A stretch of DNA of 8,964 bases from Propionicimonas sp. (lineage in GTDB: Bacteria; Actinomycetota; Actinomycetes; Propionibacteriales; Propionibacteriaceae), in assembly GCA_031119515.1 (NCBI GenBank), contig JAVHXR010000017.1, positions 7,310 to 16,273 on the forward strand. Direction: 5' to 3'. A program made the position numbers and the translations under genes. The notes beneath the pieces are model-generated. The model was given only the letters and a program-made list of their open reading frames with translations. It made no database searches and had not been told where the DNA came from. Positions 1-6,081 of the stretch are shown here, one piece after another (within the stretch, counting starts at the first letter, position 1; the number at the start of each line of letters is the position of its first letter).

Positions 1-365
1 TTTTGCTGTACAGCTTCATCGGTCTGGCCGTTCTCGTCGCCGCGGGCGGCGTGGAAGGCCTGCAGGACCGGGGCCTCCTTGCGGCACGGGAGGCACCACT
101 GCGCCCACAGGTTGATCACCATCGGGCCGCGCAGCCCGGACAGCGCCACCGTCGTGTCGCCTCCGAGGCACTCGAGCTCCAGGGCGGGCAGGCCGCCCTC
201 GACCGGTGCGGCGGCCGGCTGCGGGCAGTCCTGGATCCCGGCGGCCCGTCGCGCGCCGACAAGATCCACCTCGGGCGCCGGGGACGAGGACGGGGACGGC
301 GTCGCGCAGCCGGCCAGCAGCAGCGCGGCTGCGACAGCCGCCACCGCCCGGCGGGGCCGGCTCAT
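1..365 (-). CDS. TlpA-like thioredoxin-fold lipoprotein, partial (C-terminus off window)
   Basis: The gene encodes an exported, membrane-anchored thiol-disulfide protein of the TlpA/redoxin family, likely acting on cysteines outside the membrane. The ATG at 365 gives a lipoprotein signal: RPRR, a hydrophobic stretch, then the lipobox LAGC with Cys20. A Ser/Pro-rich linker follows (about 22-30). The thioredoxin core begins near residue 59 and carries the active site WCLPC with Cys91 and Cys94, preceded by VINLWAQ as in the family. Extra cysteines are at 47 and 66. A GGGAG ribosome binding site lies 8 bases before the ATG, and the ATGA overlap with the nth stop indicates translational coupling. 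It corresponds to Rv3673c, which also sits beside nth. The frame stays open to base 3, but after residue 110 (GD) the expected hydrophobic strand is missing and the reading becomes polar (ENGQTDEAVQQ), so the outermost ~35-40 bases may not belong here. Confidence 0.85.
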   Translation of the reverse strand, partial: MSRPRRAVAAVAAALLLAGCATPSPSSSPAPEVDLVGARRAAGIQDCPQPAAAPVEGGLPALELECLGGDTTVALSGLRGPMVINLWAQWCLPCRKEAPVLQAFHAARGDENGQTDEAVQQ

Positions 366-1093
366 CCGCGGGGCTCCCGGACGAGCTTCGCGGCCACCTT
401 CGGGTCGATCGGCCCGGTGCCGTACGACGGGCACAGGCCGGCGATCGCGCACGCGCCGCAGGCCGGACGGATGGCGTGGCAGCGGCGCCGGCCGTGCCAG
501 ATCACCCGGTGGTTGAGCATCACCCAGTCGCGCTTGTCGAACAGCGACCCGACCTCGCGCTCGATCGCCTCAGGCTTGGTCTGAGCGGTCCAGCCGAAGC
601 GGTGGGCGAGCCGGATGAGATGGGTGTCGGTGGTGATCCCGGGCACTCCGAAGGCGTCCCCGAGCACGACGTTGGCGGTCTTGCGGCCGACCCCAGGCAG
701 GGTCACCAGCCTGGCGAGGCTGCCGGGCACCTCGCCGCCGAAGTCGCTCTCCAGCACAGTGCCGAGCCGGATCAGCGATTCGGTCTTGGCACGGAAGAAG
801 CCGGTCGGCCTGATCAGGTCCTCCAGTTCGGCCCGGTCGGCTGCGGCGAGCGCGGCGGCGTCGGGGTAGCGACGGAAGAGCTCGGGGGTGACGGTGTTGA
901 CCCGCCGGTCGGTCGACTGCGCCGACAGGATGGTCGCCACCAGCAGCTGCAGTGGGGTGGTGAAGTCGAGCTCGCAGTGGGCCTCGGGATACACCTCGGC
1001 GAGGACGCGGTTGATCGCCCGGGCCCGCCGGACGAGCGCGAGCCGGGATTCGGGACGCGGCCCGTCAGAAGGAGGCGGCGTTGGCTTCGACAA
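362..1093 (-). CDS. nth: Endonuclease III, DNA glycosylase/AP lyase
   Basis: This base-excision repair enzyme removes oxidised pyrimidines and cleaves the resulting abasic site. The 243-residue protein has all the family marks. The helix-hairpin-helix LPGVGRKTA spans 132-140 with catalytic Lys138. The catalytic Asp156 lies in TDTH, 18 residues later as in the E. coli enzyme. The [4Fe-4S] loop is formed by Cys205, 212, 215 and 221 with spacing C-X6-C-X2-C-X5-C. The N-terminal helix motif ILSAQSTD is at 55-62. The start is TTG at 1093, with GAGG 9 bases upstream. No other start upstream of the conserved ELDF region keeps the first helix. The gene therefore overlaps the end of the RidA gene by 29 bases, and its stop overlaps the next ATG (ATGA). 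It is the third gene of a four-gene coupled operon. The function is certain; the exact start is less so. Confidence 0.97.
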   Translation of the reverse strand: MSKPTPPPSDGPRPESRLALVRRARAINRVLAEVYPEAHCELDFTTPLQLLVATILSAQSTDRRVNTVTPELFRRYPDAAALAAADRAELEDLIRPTGFFRAKTESLIRLGTVLESDFGGEVPGSLARLVTLPGVGRKTANVVLGDAFGVPGITTDTHLIRLAHRFGWTAQTKPEAIEREVGSLFDKRDWVMLNHRVIWHGRRRCHAIRPACGACAIAGLCPSYGTGPIDPKVAAKLVREPRG

Positions 1094-1556
1094 CGAGTTC
1101 GACCTCGACCGGTGCGTCCAGCGGAAGGACGGCCACCCCGACGGCGCTGCGGGCGTGGCGTCCGCGCTGCCCGAAGATCTCCTGCAGCAGCTCGGACGCG
1201 CCGTTGGCGACCTGGGGCTGCCCGGTGAAGCCGGGATCGCTGGCGACGTAGACCGTGACCTTGACCACCCGGCGGATCCCGTCCACCCCGCCGACCGCGC
1301 TGGCCGCGGCGGCGACGGCGTTGAGCGCGGCCGTCCGGGCGAGCTCGCGGGCGAGCTCGGGGGTGACGCCCGCCCCGACCTTGCCGACCGCCGGCAGCTC
1401 CCCGGCGACGAACGGGAGCTGGCCCGCGGTGAACACCTGCCCGGCCGACAGCACCGCCGGGATGTAGGCCGCCACCGGGGTGGCGACCGGAGGCAGCTCG
1501 ATCCCGAGCTCAGCCAGCCGGGCCGAGGCCGGGACGCCGCCCAGCTCCTCGTCCAT
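1065..1556 (-). CDS. RidA/YjgF-family protein (Rv3678c-like)
   Basis: RidA-family proteins hydrolyse reactive enamine or imine intermediates made by pyridoxal-phosphate enzymes; some members have other roles. This 163-residue protein is longer than classical RidA (about 130) and fits the subgroup that includes mycobacterial Rv3678c. Visible marks are the strand LSAGQVFTAGQLPF (about 37-49), the VVKVTVYVAS strand (about 97-106), and the C-terminal ARSAVGVAVLP with Arg136, which matches the substrate-carboxylate-binding Arg105 of E. coli RidA. VEVELVVEA follows. I chose ATG at 1556 because GGAG lies 5 bases upstream; GTG at 1559 would leave only 2 bases. With ATG, the upstream stop and this start share one base (TGATG). 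It is the second gene of the operon and reads into nth. Deaminase activity is inferred from the conserved Arg only. Confidence 0.9.
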   Translation of the reverse strand: MDEELGGVPASARLAELGIELPPVATPVAAYIPAVLSAGQVFTAGQLPFVAGELPAVGKVGAGVTPELARELARTAALNAVAAAASAVGGVDGIRRVVKVTVYVASDPGFTGQPQVANGASELLQEIFGQRGRHARSAVGVAVLPLDAPVEVELVVEANAASF

Positions 1557-1714
1557 CACTGCTCCAGCGGGCGCTTGAAGTAGGCGACGAGGTTCTGCGG
1601 GTTCGGGCCGGGCATCACCTGCACCAGCTCCCAGCCGTCAGCGCCCCAGGTGTCGAGGATCTGCTTGGTGGCGTGGATCAGCACCGGGACGGTGGCGTAT
1701 TCCCATTTCGTCAT
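1556..1714 (-). CDS. Small DUF4177-like protein (Rv3678A-like)
   Basis: This is a 52-residue protein of unknown function with a DUF4177-type pattern: the opening MTKWEYATVPV, a central helix, then WGADGWELVQVMPG (about 23-36) and a final AYFKRP strand. The GWELV motif is the recognisable core of these small single-domain proteins, and a homologue sits beside the RidA gene in mycobacteria. The ATG at 1714 is preferred over an upstream in-frame start at 1774. The peptide matches the family only from this Met, and a -10 box (TACCCT) lies 6 bases before it, which makes the longer form untranscribable from that promoter. No ribosome binding site is visible, consistent with a leaderless message. 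It is the first gene of the operon that continues through the RidA-like gene, nth and the lipoprotein gene. Confidence 0.85.
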   Translation of the reverse strand: MTKWEYATVPVLIHATKQILDTWGADGWELVQVMPGPNPQNLVAYFKRPLEQ

Positions 1715-1726
1715 GAGCACAGGGTA
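1714..1726 (-). promoter_or_regulatory. Leaderless promoter of the DUF4177-ridA-nth-tlpA operon
   Basis: On the minus strand TACCCT (1726-1721) fits TANNNT and is followed by GTGCTC and the ATG at 1714. Transcription starting about 7 bases after the box would begin at the A of the ATG, giving a leaderless message. No convincing -35 is seen, which is common for actinobacterial housekeeping promoters. Confidence 0.55.
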
Positions 1727-1778
1727 GGGCGCTGATCCGACAACCAGGAACCGCCTGCCGCCGGCCGGAAACACAACG

Positions 1779-1809
1779 GGGACCGACTCCCTCTACTGGG
1801 AGCGGTCCC
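1779..1809 (-). terminator. Hairpin terminator of whiB4, stop codon in the loop
   Basis: GGGACCG/CTCCC (1779-1791, with one bulged base at 1786) pairs with GGGAG/CGGTCCC (1798-1809): 12 base pairs around the 6-base loop 1792-1797. On the minus strand the loop carries the TAG stop of whiB4 and the stem is followed by CGTTGTGTTT, a moderately U-rich tail. It separates whiB4 from the operon downstream. Confidence 0.7.
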
Positions 1810-2068
1810 TCGGGCACAGGATCGAGGTCCAGGACGTGATGTCGGTGCGTTGGCGGAGGAGCTGGCGACGCTCCCGTTCGGTCATCCCGCCCCACACACC
1901 CCATTCGATGCGGTTGTCGAGCGCTTCGGCGAGACATTCGTTGCGAACCGGGCAGGCGTAGCACACCGCGCGGACACGCTTCTGATCGGCACCCTCGGGA
2001 AAGAGGTCGTCCTGCATCCCCCGGCACCGGGCCAGGAGAGTCCAGTCTTCAGTATTCGCGAGCGCCAA
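1793..2068 (-). CDS. whiB4: WhiB-family iron-sulfur regulator, WhiB4-like
   Basis: WhiB proteins hold a redox- and NO-sensitive [4Fe-4S] cluster and regulate transcription, often through the main sigma factor or by direct DNA binding. With the TTG start at 2068 the protein has 91 residues. Cluster ligands are Cys15, 36, 39 and 45 (C-X20-C-X2-C-X5-C). The turn GVWGG is at 57-61, followed by the basic segment TERERRQLLRQ. The ending SWTSIL resembles the SWSDYL tail of WhiB4, and position next to ponA2 is the same as in M. tuberculosis (Rv3681c/Rv3682). I prefer the TTG because GAGAGG lies 9 bases upstream. The alternative ATG at 2212 would add 48 residues with atypical AT-ending codons and no WhiB similarity. 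The upstream DNA looks regulatory. Transcription ends at a hairpin that overlaps the stop codon. Confidence 0.9.
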   Translation of the reverse strand: MALANTEDWTLLARCRGMQDDLFPEGADQKRVRAVCYACPVRNECLAEALDNRIEWGVWGGMTERERRQLLRQRTDITSWTSILCPRDRSQ

Positions 2069-2077
2069 TGCCCCACA

Positions 2078-2083
2078 CCTCTC
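2078..2083 (-). promoter_or_regulatory. whiB4: Ribosome binding site deciding the whiB4 start
   Basis: GAGAGG on the minus strand, 9 bases before the TTG at 2068. It favours the short WhiB4 form over the ATG at 2212, which has no comparable site. Confidence 0.5.
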
Positions 2084-2107
2084 ACGTGAGCTACCGGGGA
2101 GTCGGTC

Positions 2108-2130
2108 GGAACCGTGTTCCCAAAAGGTTA
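2108..2130 (-). promoter_or_regulatory. Candidate whiB4 promoter with adjoining palindrome
   Basis: On the minus strand TAACCT (2130-2125) fits a -10 box inside the most AT-rich stretch of the divergent region, giving a leader of about 50 bases to the TTG start. Directly at the expected start of transcription lies the palindrome GGAAC-CGT-GTTCC (2108-2120, 5-base arms). It could be an operator. No good -35 is visible. Confidence 0.3.
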
Positions 2131-2320
2131 AGCCATTAAGGCCCGTCACGGCTACGCGCGATAGCAGGGTGAGATGCGAATGGTCGAGTCCTGAGACGCC
2201 AGTCACCCTCATGGTGAGACAGGAACCGCCTACGCCGCCGGTGCCCGGTTCGCCCTAGCGCTCAGGATGCGGTTCCGCAACGCTCCGGGCCGCCTTTTCT
2301 CGCGCTCTGGTCGCGTCACG

Positions 2321-2333
2321 TACCCTAGTTGCC
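2321..2333 (+). promoter_or_regulatory. ponA2: Leaderless promoter of ponA2
   Basis: TACCCT (2321-2326) is followed by AGTTGCC and the ATG at 2334, so transcription would start at or one base before the start codon. No purine-rich ribosome binding site precedes the ATG. The -35 region (about 2297-2303) is weak. The remaining divergent region back to 2131 shows no further clear element. Confidence 0.55.
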
Positions 2334-4850
2334 ATGCGTCTGGGCAAGCGAGCGTACTCACTGCTGGTATTCCTGGGAGTCGCCATCCTCGGCGGGATCC
2401 TGGCAGCCGGCTTCGTCGTCCCCGTCGTCAGCATGGTCTCCACCACCGGACGCGACGCTGCGCTCAGCCTGGACGCGCTGCCGGCCGAGCTCAAGACGCC
2501 CGACCAGTCCGAGCGCTCGAAGGTCGTGATGGCCGACGGGTCGTTGCTCACCTACTTCTACAACGAGAACCGGGTCTACGAGCCGCTGGCGAACATCGCC
2601 CCGATCATGCAGGAGGCGCAGGTAGCGATCGAGGACCACCGGTTCTTCGAGCACGGCGCCATCGACCTGCAGGGCACCCTCCGCGCCCTTGTCAGCACCT
2701 CCCAGGGCGTCACCCAGGGCGGGTCGAGCATCACCCAGCAGTACGTCCGCCTCGTCCTGATCGAGACCGCGGAGGCCAACAACGACGCCGAGGCGCGTGC
2801 CGCGGCGACCGAGAACACGCTGGCCCGCAAGATCCGCGAGCTGAGGTTCGCGATCGCGCTGGAGAAGGAGTACCCCAAGGAGCAGATCCTGGAGCGCTAC
2901 CTCAACATCTCCTACTACGGCGACGGCGCCTACGGCGTCGAGGCCGCAGCCAGGCACTACTTCGGGGTCTCGGCGAAGGACCTCAACCTCGCCCAGTCCG
3001 CGATGCTGGCGGGCCTGGTCCGCAACCCGGTCACCACCAACCCCGTGAAGTACCCGCAGGTCGCGATCGAGCGTCGCAACAACGTCATCGACCGGATGGT
3101 CGAGCTCGGCAAGGTCACCAAGGAGGAGGGCGAGGCGGCCAAGGCCGAGCCGTTCGACCAGGACAAGGTCACCGAGAACAAGCTCGACTGCGGCAACGCC
3201 CGTTTCCCCTTCATCTGCGACTACGCCAAGCGCGTCCTCCTCTCCGACCAGTCCAGCGACCTCGGCGCCACCCCCGAGGAGCGCGAGTACCGGCTCTACC
3301 GCGGCGGCCTCACCATCCAGCTGACCGTCGACCCGAAGATCCAGAAGCAGTCGGAGAAGACGATCGCCAGCTACATCGACCCCCGCGACCCGGTGGTCTC
3401 GGTGATCACGATGCTGGAACCCTCCACCGGCAACATCGTGGCGATGGCGCAGAGCCGTCCGAAGATGGGCGACAACAAGGAGAACGACGGCAAGGACAAG
3501 TGGCGCGGCGAGACCTACTACAACTACGCGGTCTCCCATGCGATGGGCGGAGCGGACGGCTTCCAGGGCGGCTCGACCTTCAAGGCCTTCGTCGCGGCGG
3601 CCGCGCTCGAGAACGACATGGGCGCCTACGGCAAGTACAACGCCAAACGGGTGATGACCCTGGACGGGCCGTTCAAGTCGTGCGAGGGCAGCTTCATGCT
3701 CGACAAGCCGTGGAAGGTGACCAACGCCAGCCCGTCCGGCGTGATGGACATGTTCGCAGGCGTCAAGGGCTCGGTGAACACCTACTTCGCGCAGCTGATC
3801 CAGGCCGTCGGCGGGTGCGAGGCGGTGAAGATGGCCGACAAGCTCGGCCTCGAGATCGGCCTGCCGAAGGAGGACTTCCCCGACGTCCTCTCCTACGACT
3901 CCATCCCGTCCTTCACCCTCGGGACGATCGAGGTGCCGCCGCTGTCGCTGGTCGAGGCCTACGCCACCTTCGCCAACCGCGGCATCCACTGCGAGCCGGT
4001 GATCGTCTCCTCGATCTCGACCCGCCAGGGAGTCGCCCTGAAGGTGCCGGACGCGGACTGCCAGCGCGTCATCTCCAAGGACGTCGCCGACGCGATCAAC
4101 AAGATCTTCCAGGGCCCCTACAACGGCGGCACCGCCACGCCGGCGAAGATCTCCGGCGTCCAGATGGCCGGCAAGACCGGTACCGTCCCCGACAACAAGG
4201 CGGTCTGGACGGTCGGCTACACCTCAGGGATCGCCGCCGCCGCGGTGATGTCGTTCGACAACGACCCACGGTTCGCCAAGTTCTGGAAGGAACGCAACGG
4301 ACGGTTCCTCAACGGCGCCTACCTGAAGTACTCCGAGCACTACGTCTACGGACGCTCCGGGAGCGAGGCCGGCGGGCGGCTGCTCAAGCCGGCGCTGTCG
4401 TACGCCATCGACCACCTCGAGGACTACGACGACAGCAGGTTCAAGGAGCCGCCGGCGTCCATCCTCAAGGGCGAGTGGATCAGCGTGCCCAGCTGCAGCG
4501 GCATGGGTGTGGGAACCTGCAAGTCCAAGCTCCGCGAGGCCGGGTTCACCTACTTCACCGACGAGGTGTCCTCCGACGCCGAGAAGGGGACGATCGTCGG
4601 CACCAGCCCCTCGGGCAAGGCGCCGAAACTGAGCACGATCGCGATCGAGATCTCGAAGGGCCCGAAGAAGGGCTCGGAGGCCTGGTGCAAGCTGGACGGC
4701 AACGCCGGCAAGGCCGAATGCGTGAAGTACCTGCCGGCGCCGACCTGCGGCGAGAACGAGATCCTCGTGCCCGATCCACCACCCGGCTACTGCCTGCCGG
4801 TGACCGATCCGGGCCAAGGAGGTCGCGGACGCGGCAATGGGAACGGCTGA
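2334..4850 (+). CDS. ponA2: Bifunctional class A penicillin-binding protein with PASTA domain (PonA2-like)
   Basis: The enzyme polymerises glycan strands from lipid II and crosslinks their peptides, outside the cytoplasmic membrane. It has 838 residues. A short cytoplasmic start and one membrane segment (about 8-36) anchor it. The glycosyltransferase 51 domain (about 60-265) shows EDHRFFEHG with catalytic Glu100, GGSSITQQ at 129-136, RKIREL at 165-170 and LERYLN at 186-191. The transpeptidase domain (about 325-690) has STFK with nucleophile Ser414, SVN at 480-482 and KTGT at 614-617. One PASTA domain spans about 713-777. The tail (781-838) holds Cys785, 796, 805 and 820 and ends in a Gly/Arg/Asn-rich stretch. 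Single-PASTA architecture and position beside whiB4 match mycobacterial PonA2, linked there to survival under stress and low oxygen. The gene overlaps the next one by 14 bases. Confidence 0.97.
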   Translation: MRLGKRAYSLLVFLGVAILGGILAAGFVVPVVSMVSTTGRDAALSLDALPAELKTPDQSERSKVVMADGSLLTYFYNENRVYEPLANIAPIMQEAQVAIEDHRFFEHGAIDLQGTLRALVSTSQGVTQGGSSITQQYVRLVLIETAEANNDAEARAAATENTLARKIRELRFAIALEKEYPKEQILERYLNISYYGDGAYGVEAAARHYFGVSAKDLNLAQSAMLAGLVRNPVTTNPVKYPQVAIERRNNVIDRMVELGKVTKEEGEAAKAEPFDQDKVTENKLDCGNARFPFICDYAKRVLLSDQSSDLGATPEEREYRLYRGGLTIQLTVDPKIQKQSEKTIASYIDPRDPVVSVITMLEPSTGNIVAMAQSRPKMGDNKENDGKDKWRGETYYNYAVSHAMGGADGFQGGSTFKAFVAAAALENDMGAYGKYNAKRVMTLDGPFKSCEGSFMLDKPWKVTNASPSGVMDMFAGVKGSVNTYFAQLIQAVGGCEAVKMADKLGLEIGLPKEDFPDVLSYDSIPSFTLGTIEVPPLSLVEAYATFANRGIHCEPVIVSSISTRQGVALKVPDADCQRVISKDVADAINKIFQGPYNGGTATPAKISGVQMAGKTGTVPDNKAVWTVGYTSGIAAAAVMSFDNDPRFAKFWKERNGRFLNGAYLKYSEHYVYGRSGSEAGGRLLKPALSYAIDHLEDYDDSRFKEPPASILKGEWISVPSCSGMGVGTCKSKLREAGFTYFTDEVSSDAEKGTIVGTSPSGKAPKLSTIAIEISKGPKKGSEAWCKLDGNAGKAECVKYLPAPTCGENEILVPDPPPGYCLPVTDPGQGGRGRGNGNG
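4816..4822 (+). promoter_or_regulatory. Ribosome binding site of the metallophosphoesterase gene
   Basis: AAGGAGG inside the last codons of ponA2 is a near-perfect Shine-Dalgarno sequence. It lies 14 bases before the ATG at 4837, longer than usual. No closer in-frame start exists, so coupling to ponA2 translation may help. Confidence 0.55.
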
Positions 4851-5745
4851 GGTCGCCGGCCGGCTCGCGCTGGTGGCCGCCGGCTGCTTCGCCTACGGCC
4901 TGCTTGTCGAGTCACGGTCGTTCCGGTTGCGGCGGGTGACCGTGCCGGTGCTGCCGCAGGGATCGCCCCGGCTGCGCGTGCTGCACATCTCCGACAGCCA
5001 CCTGCTGGTGCGCAACCGCGCGCGGGCGCGGTTCATCGCCAGCCTCGCCGGGCTGGAGCCCGACCTGGTGGTGAACACCGGCGACAACGTCGCCGAGCCC
5101 GAGGCGATAGCGACCCTGCACTCGTCGCTCGGCCGGCTGCTGGAGCGTCCCGGGGTGTTCGTGATGGGTTCGAACGACTACTCGGGACCGCGGTTCTCCA
5201 ACCCGCTGGGCTACGTGGTGCGCTCGACCGAACGGGACGGCGCCGACACCGAGCGGCCCCTGCCGACCGACGACCTTCGCGCTGCCCTCTCGACCGGAGG
5301 CTGGGTGGACCTGACCCAGGCCAGGACCGAACTGGACCTGGCCGGCGTCCGCGTCGAGCTGAGGGGGACGGACGACGCCCACCTGGGCCTGGACGACTAC
5401 TCCGCGATCAGCGGGAAGCCGGCCAAGCACGTCGACCTGGCGATCGGCGTCACCCACGCCCCCTACCGGCGGGTGCTGGACGCGATGACCGCCGACAAGG
5501 TGAAACTCATCTTCGCCGGCCACACCCACGGCGGGCAGGTGTGCGTCCCGCTGTACGGGGCGCTGACCACGAACTGCGACCTGCCGACCCGCTACGCCAA
5601 GGGGCTCTCGCGCCACAAGGCGGCCGGACGGACCTCCTGGCTGCACGTCTCGGCGGGCCTCGGCAGCTCGCCGATGGCGCCGTATCGGTTCGCCTGCCCG
5701 CCAGAGGCGACCCTGGTGACCCTCACCGAGCGGCCGGTTGGGTGA
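4837..5745 (+). CDS. Metallophosphoesterase (Rv3683-like, YkuE-type)
   Basis: A calcineurin-like two-metal phosphoesterase of 302 residues with unknown substrate. The metal-site motifs appear in order: HISDSH with Asp53 and His55, TGDN with Asp83, GSND with Asn113 (the family's GNHD box in its GSND variant), VTHAP with His207, and GHTHGGQ with His229 and His231. A hydrophobic N-terminal segment (about 8-24) probably anchors it in the membrane. Because the motif-bearing domain follows a short N-terminus, its side of the membrane cannot be fixed from sequence. The gene overlaps ponA2 by 14 bases and has a strong AAGGAGG site in the end of ponA2, so the two are co-transcribed. A homologue follows ponA2 in mycobacteria, suggesting a conserved functional link to the cell envelope; that link is inference. 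The tRNA-Pro promoter overlaps its 3' end. Confidence 0.92.
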   Translation: MGTAEVAGRLALVAAGCFAYGLLVESRSFRLRRVTVPVLPQGSPRLRVLHISDSHLLVRNRARARFIASLAGLEPDLVVNTGDNVAEPEAIATLHSSLGRLLERPGVFVMGSNDYSGPRFSNPLGYVVRSTERDGADTERPLPTDDLRAALSTGGWVDLTQARTELDLAGVRVELRGTDDAHLGLDDYSAISGKPAKHVDLAIGVTHAPYRRVLDAMTADKVKLIFAGHTHGGQVCVPLYGALTTNCDLPTRYAKGLSRHKAAGRTSWLHVSAGLGSSPMAPYRFACPPEATLVTLTERPVG

Positions 5746-5768
5746 TTCGGCGCCGCTTGGGCTAAACT
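5738..5768 (+). promoter_or_regulatory. Candidate promoter of tRNA-Pro
   Basis: TTGGGT (5738-5743) and TAAACT (5763-5768) form a -35/-10 pair with a 19-base spacer. It overlaps the last codons and stop of the metallophosphoesterase gene and would give a 5' leader of about 25 bases before the mature tRNA at 5801. Confidence 0.5.
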
Positions 5769-5800
5769 GCCTCTCGGCCCTGGCGAAAGCTGGGGCTGAT

Positions 5801-5878
<78 letters not shown>

Positions 5879-5882
5879 CGGG

Positions 5883-5925
5883 AAGCCGCTCTGACTAGGA
5901 GTAACACTCCGAGCCGGAGCGGCTT
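5883..5925 (+). terminator. Nested hairpin terminator after tRNA-Pro
   Basis: An outer 9-bp perfect stem AAGCCGCTC/GAGCGGCTT (5883-5891/5917-5925) encloses an inner 5-bp perfect hairpin GGAGT-AAC-ACTCC (5898-5910). It begins 6 bases after the tRNA CCA end and is followed by GCTTGGTTTCG, only weakly T-rich. It probably ends tRNA transcription and may help 3' processing. Confidence 0.65.
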
Positions 5926-6029
5926 GCTTGGTTTCGTGCCCTAACCGTGCCCCAATGGGAACCCGCGTCAGCCCACTTCTGCGCCTTTGCGCTCCCTGGG
6001 GCAGCGTGAGTGAGGAACGAGCGAGCGTG
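5895..6029 (-). other. Possible decayed integrase C-terminus next to tRNA-Pro
   Basis: An open minus-strand stretch of 44 codons between a TGA (6032-6030) and a TAG (5897-5895) contains AKAQKWADAG and HWGTVRARN. Short C-terminal tails of this flavour, ending close to a tRNA 3' end and pointing at it, are seen in tyrosine integrases of actinobacterial mobile elements. There is no start codon, no catalytic residue and no repeat of the tRNA end elsewhere in the window, so this is a hint only. The rest of 5926-6069 shows no gene. Confidence 0.15.
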
Positions 6030-6069
6030 TCACGAAGGGCCGCTGCCAGCGCGAGTTCCCACCATCCAA

Positions 6070-6081
6070 TAGGGTTCCGGC
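6070..6081 (+). promoter_or_regulatory. Leaderless promoter of the 538-residue membrane protein
   Basis: TAGGGT (6070-6075) followed by TTCCGG-C and GTG at 6082: the box ends 6 bases before the start codon, the same layout as before the DUF4177 gene and ponA2. No -35 stands out. Confidence 0.45.

Noticed and set aside
2069..2212. 48-residue N-terminal extension of WhiB4 from ATG 2212
   Set aside because: Codons are atypical for the window (many ending in A or T), the peptide has no WhiB similarity, and a ribosome binding site fits the later TTG start.
2358..3989. Long minus-strand open frame of 543 codons opposite ponA2
   Set aside because: It mirrors the codon pattern of ponA2, is full of low-complexity Val/Leu/Asp/Gly repeats, and has no family motifs. 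ponA2 on the other strand has every catalytic motif.
2267..4939. Plus-strand open frame of 890 codons in a second frame over ponA2
   Set aside because: Arg/Gly/Pro-rich shadow typical of high-GC DNA with no recognisable domain; the ponA2 frame explains the region.
6000..6047. GGCAGCG...CGCTGCC inverted repeat before the 538-residue protein gene
   Set aside because: Only 7-bp arms with a 34-base loop and no T tract or promoter element attached; likely chance in GC-rich DNA.
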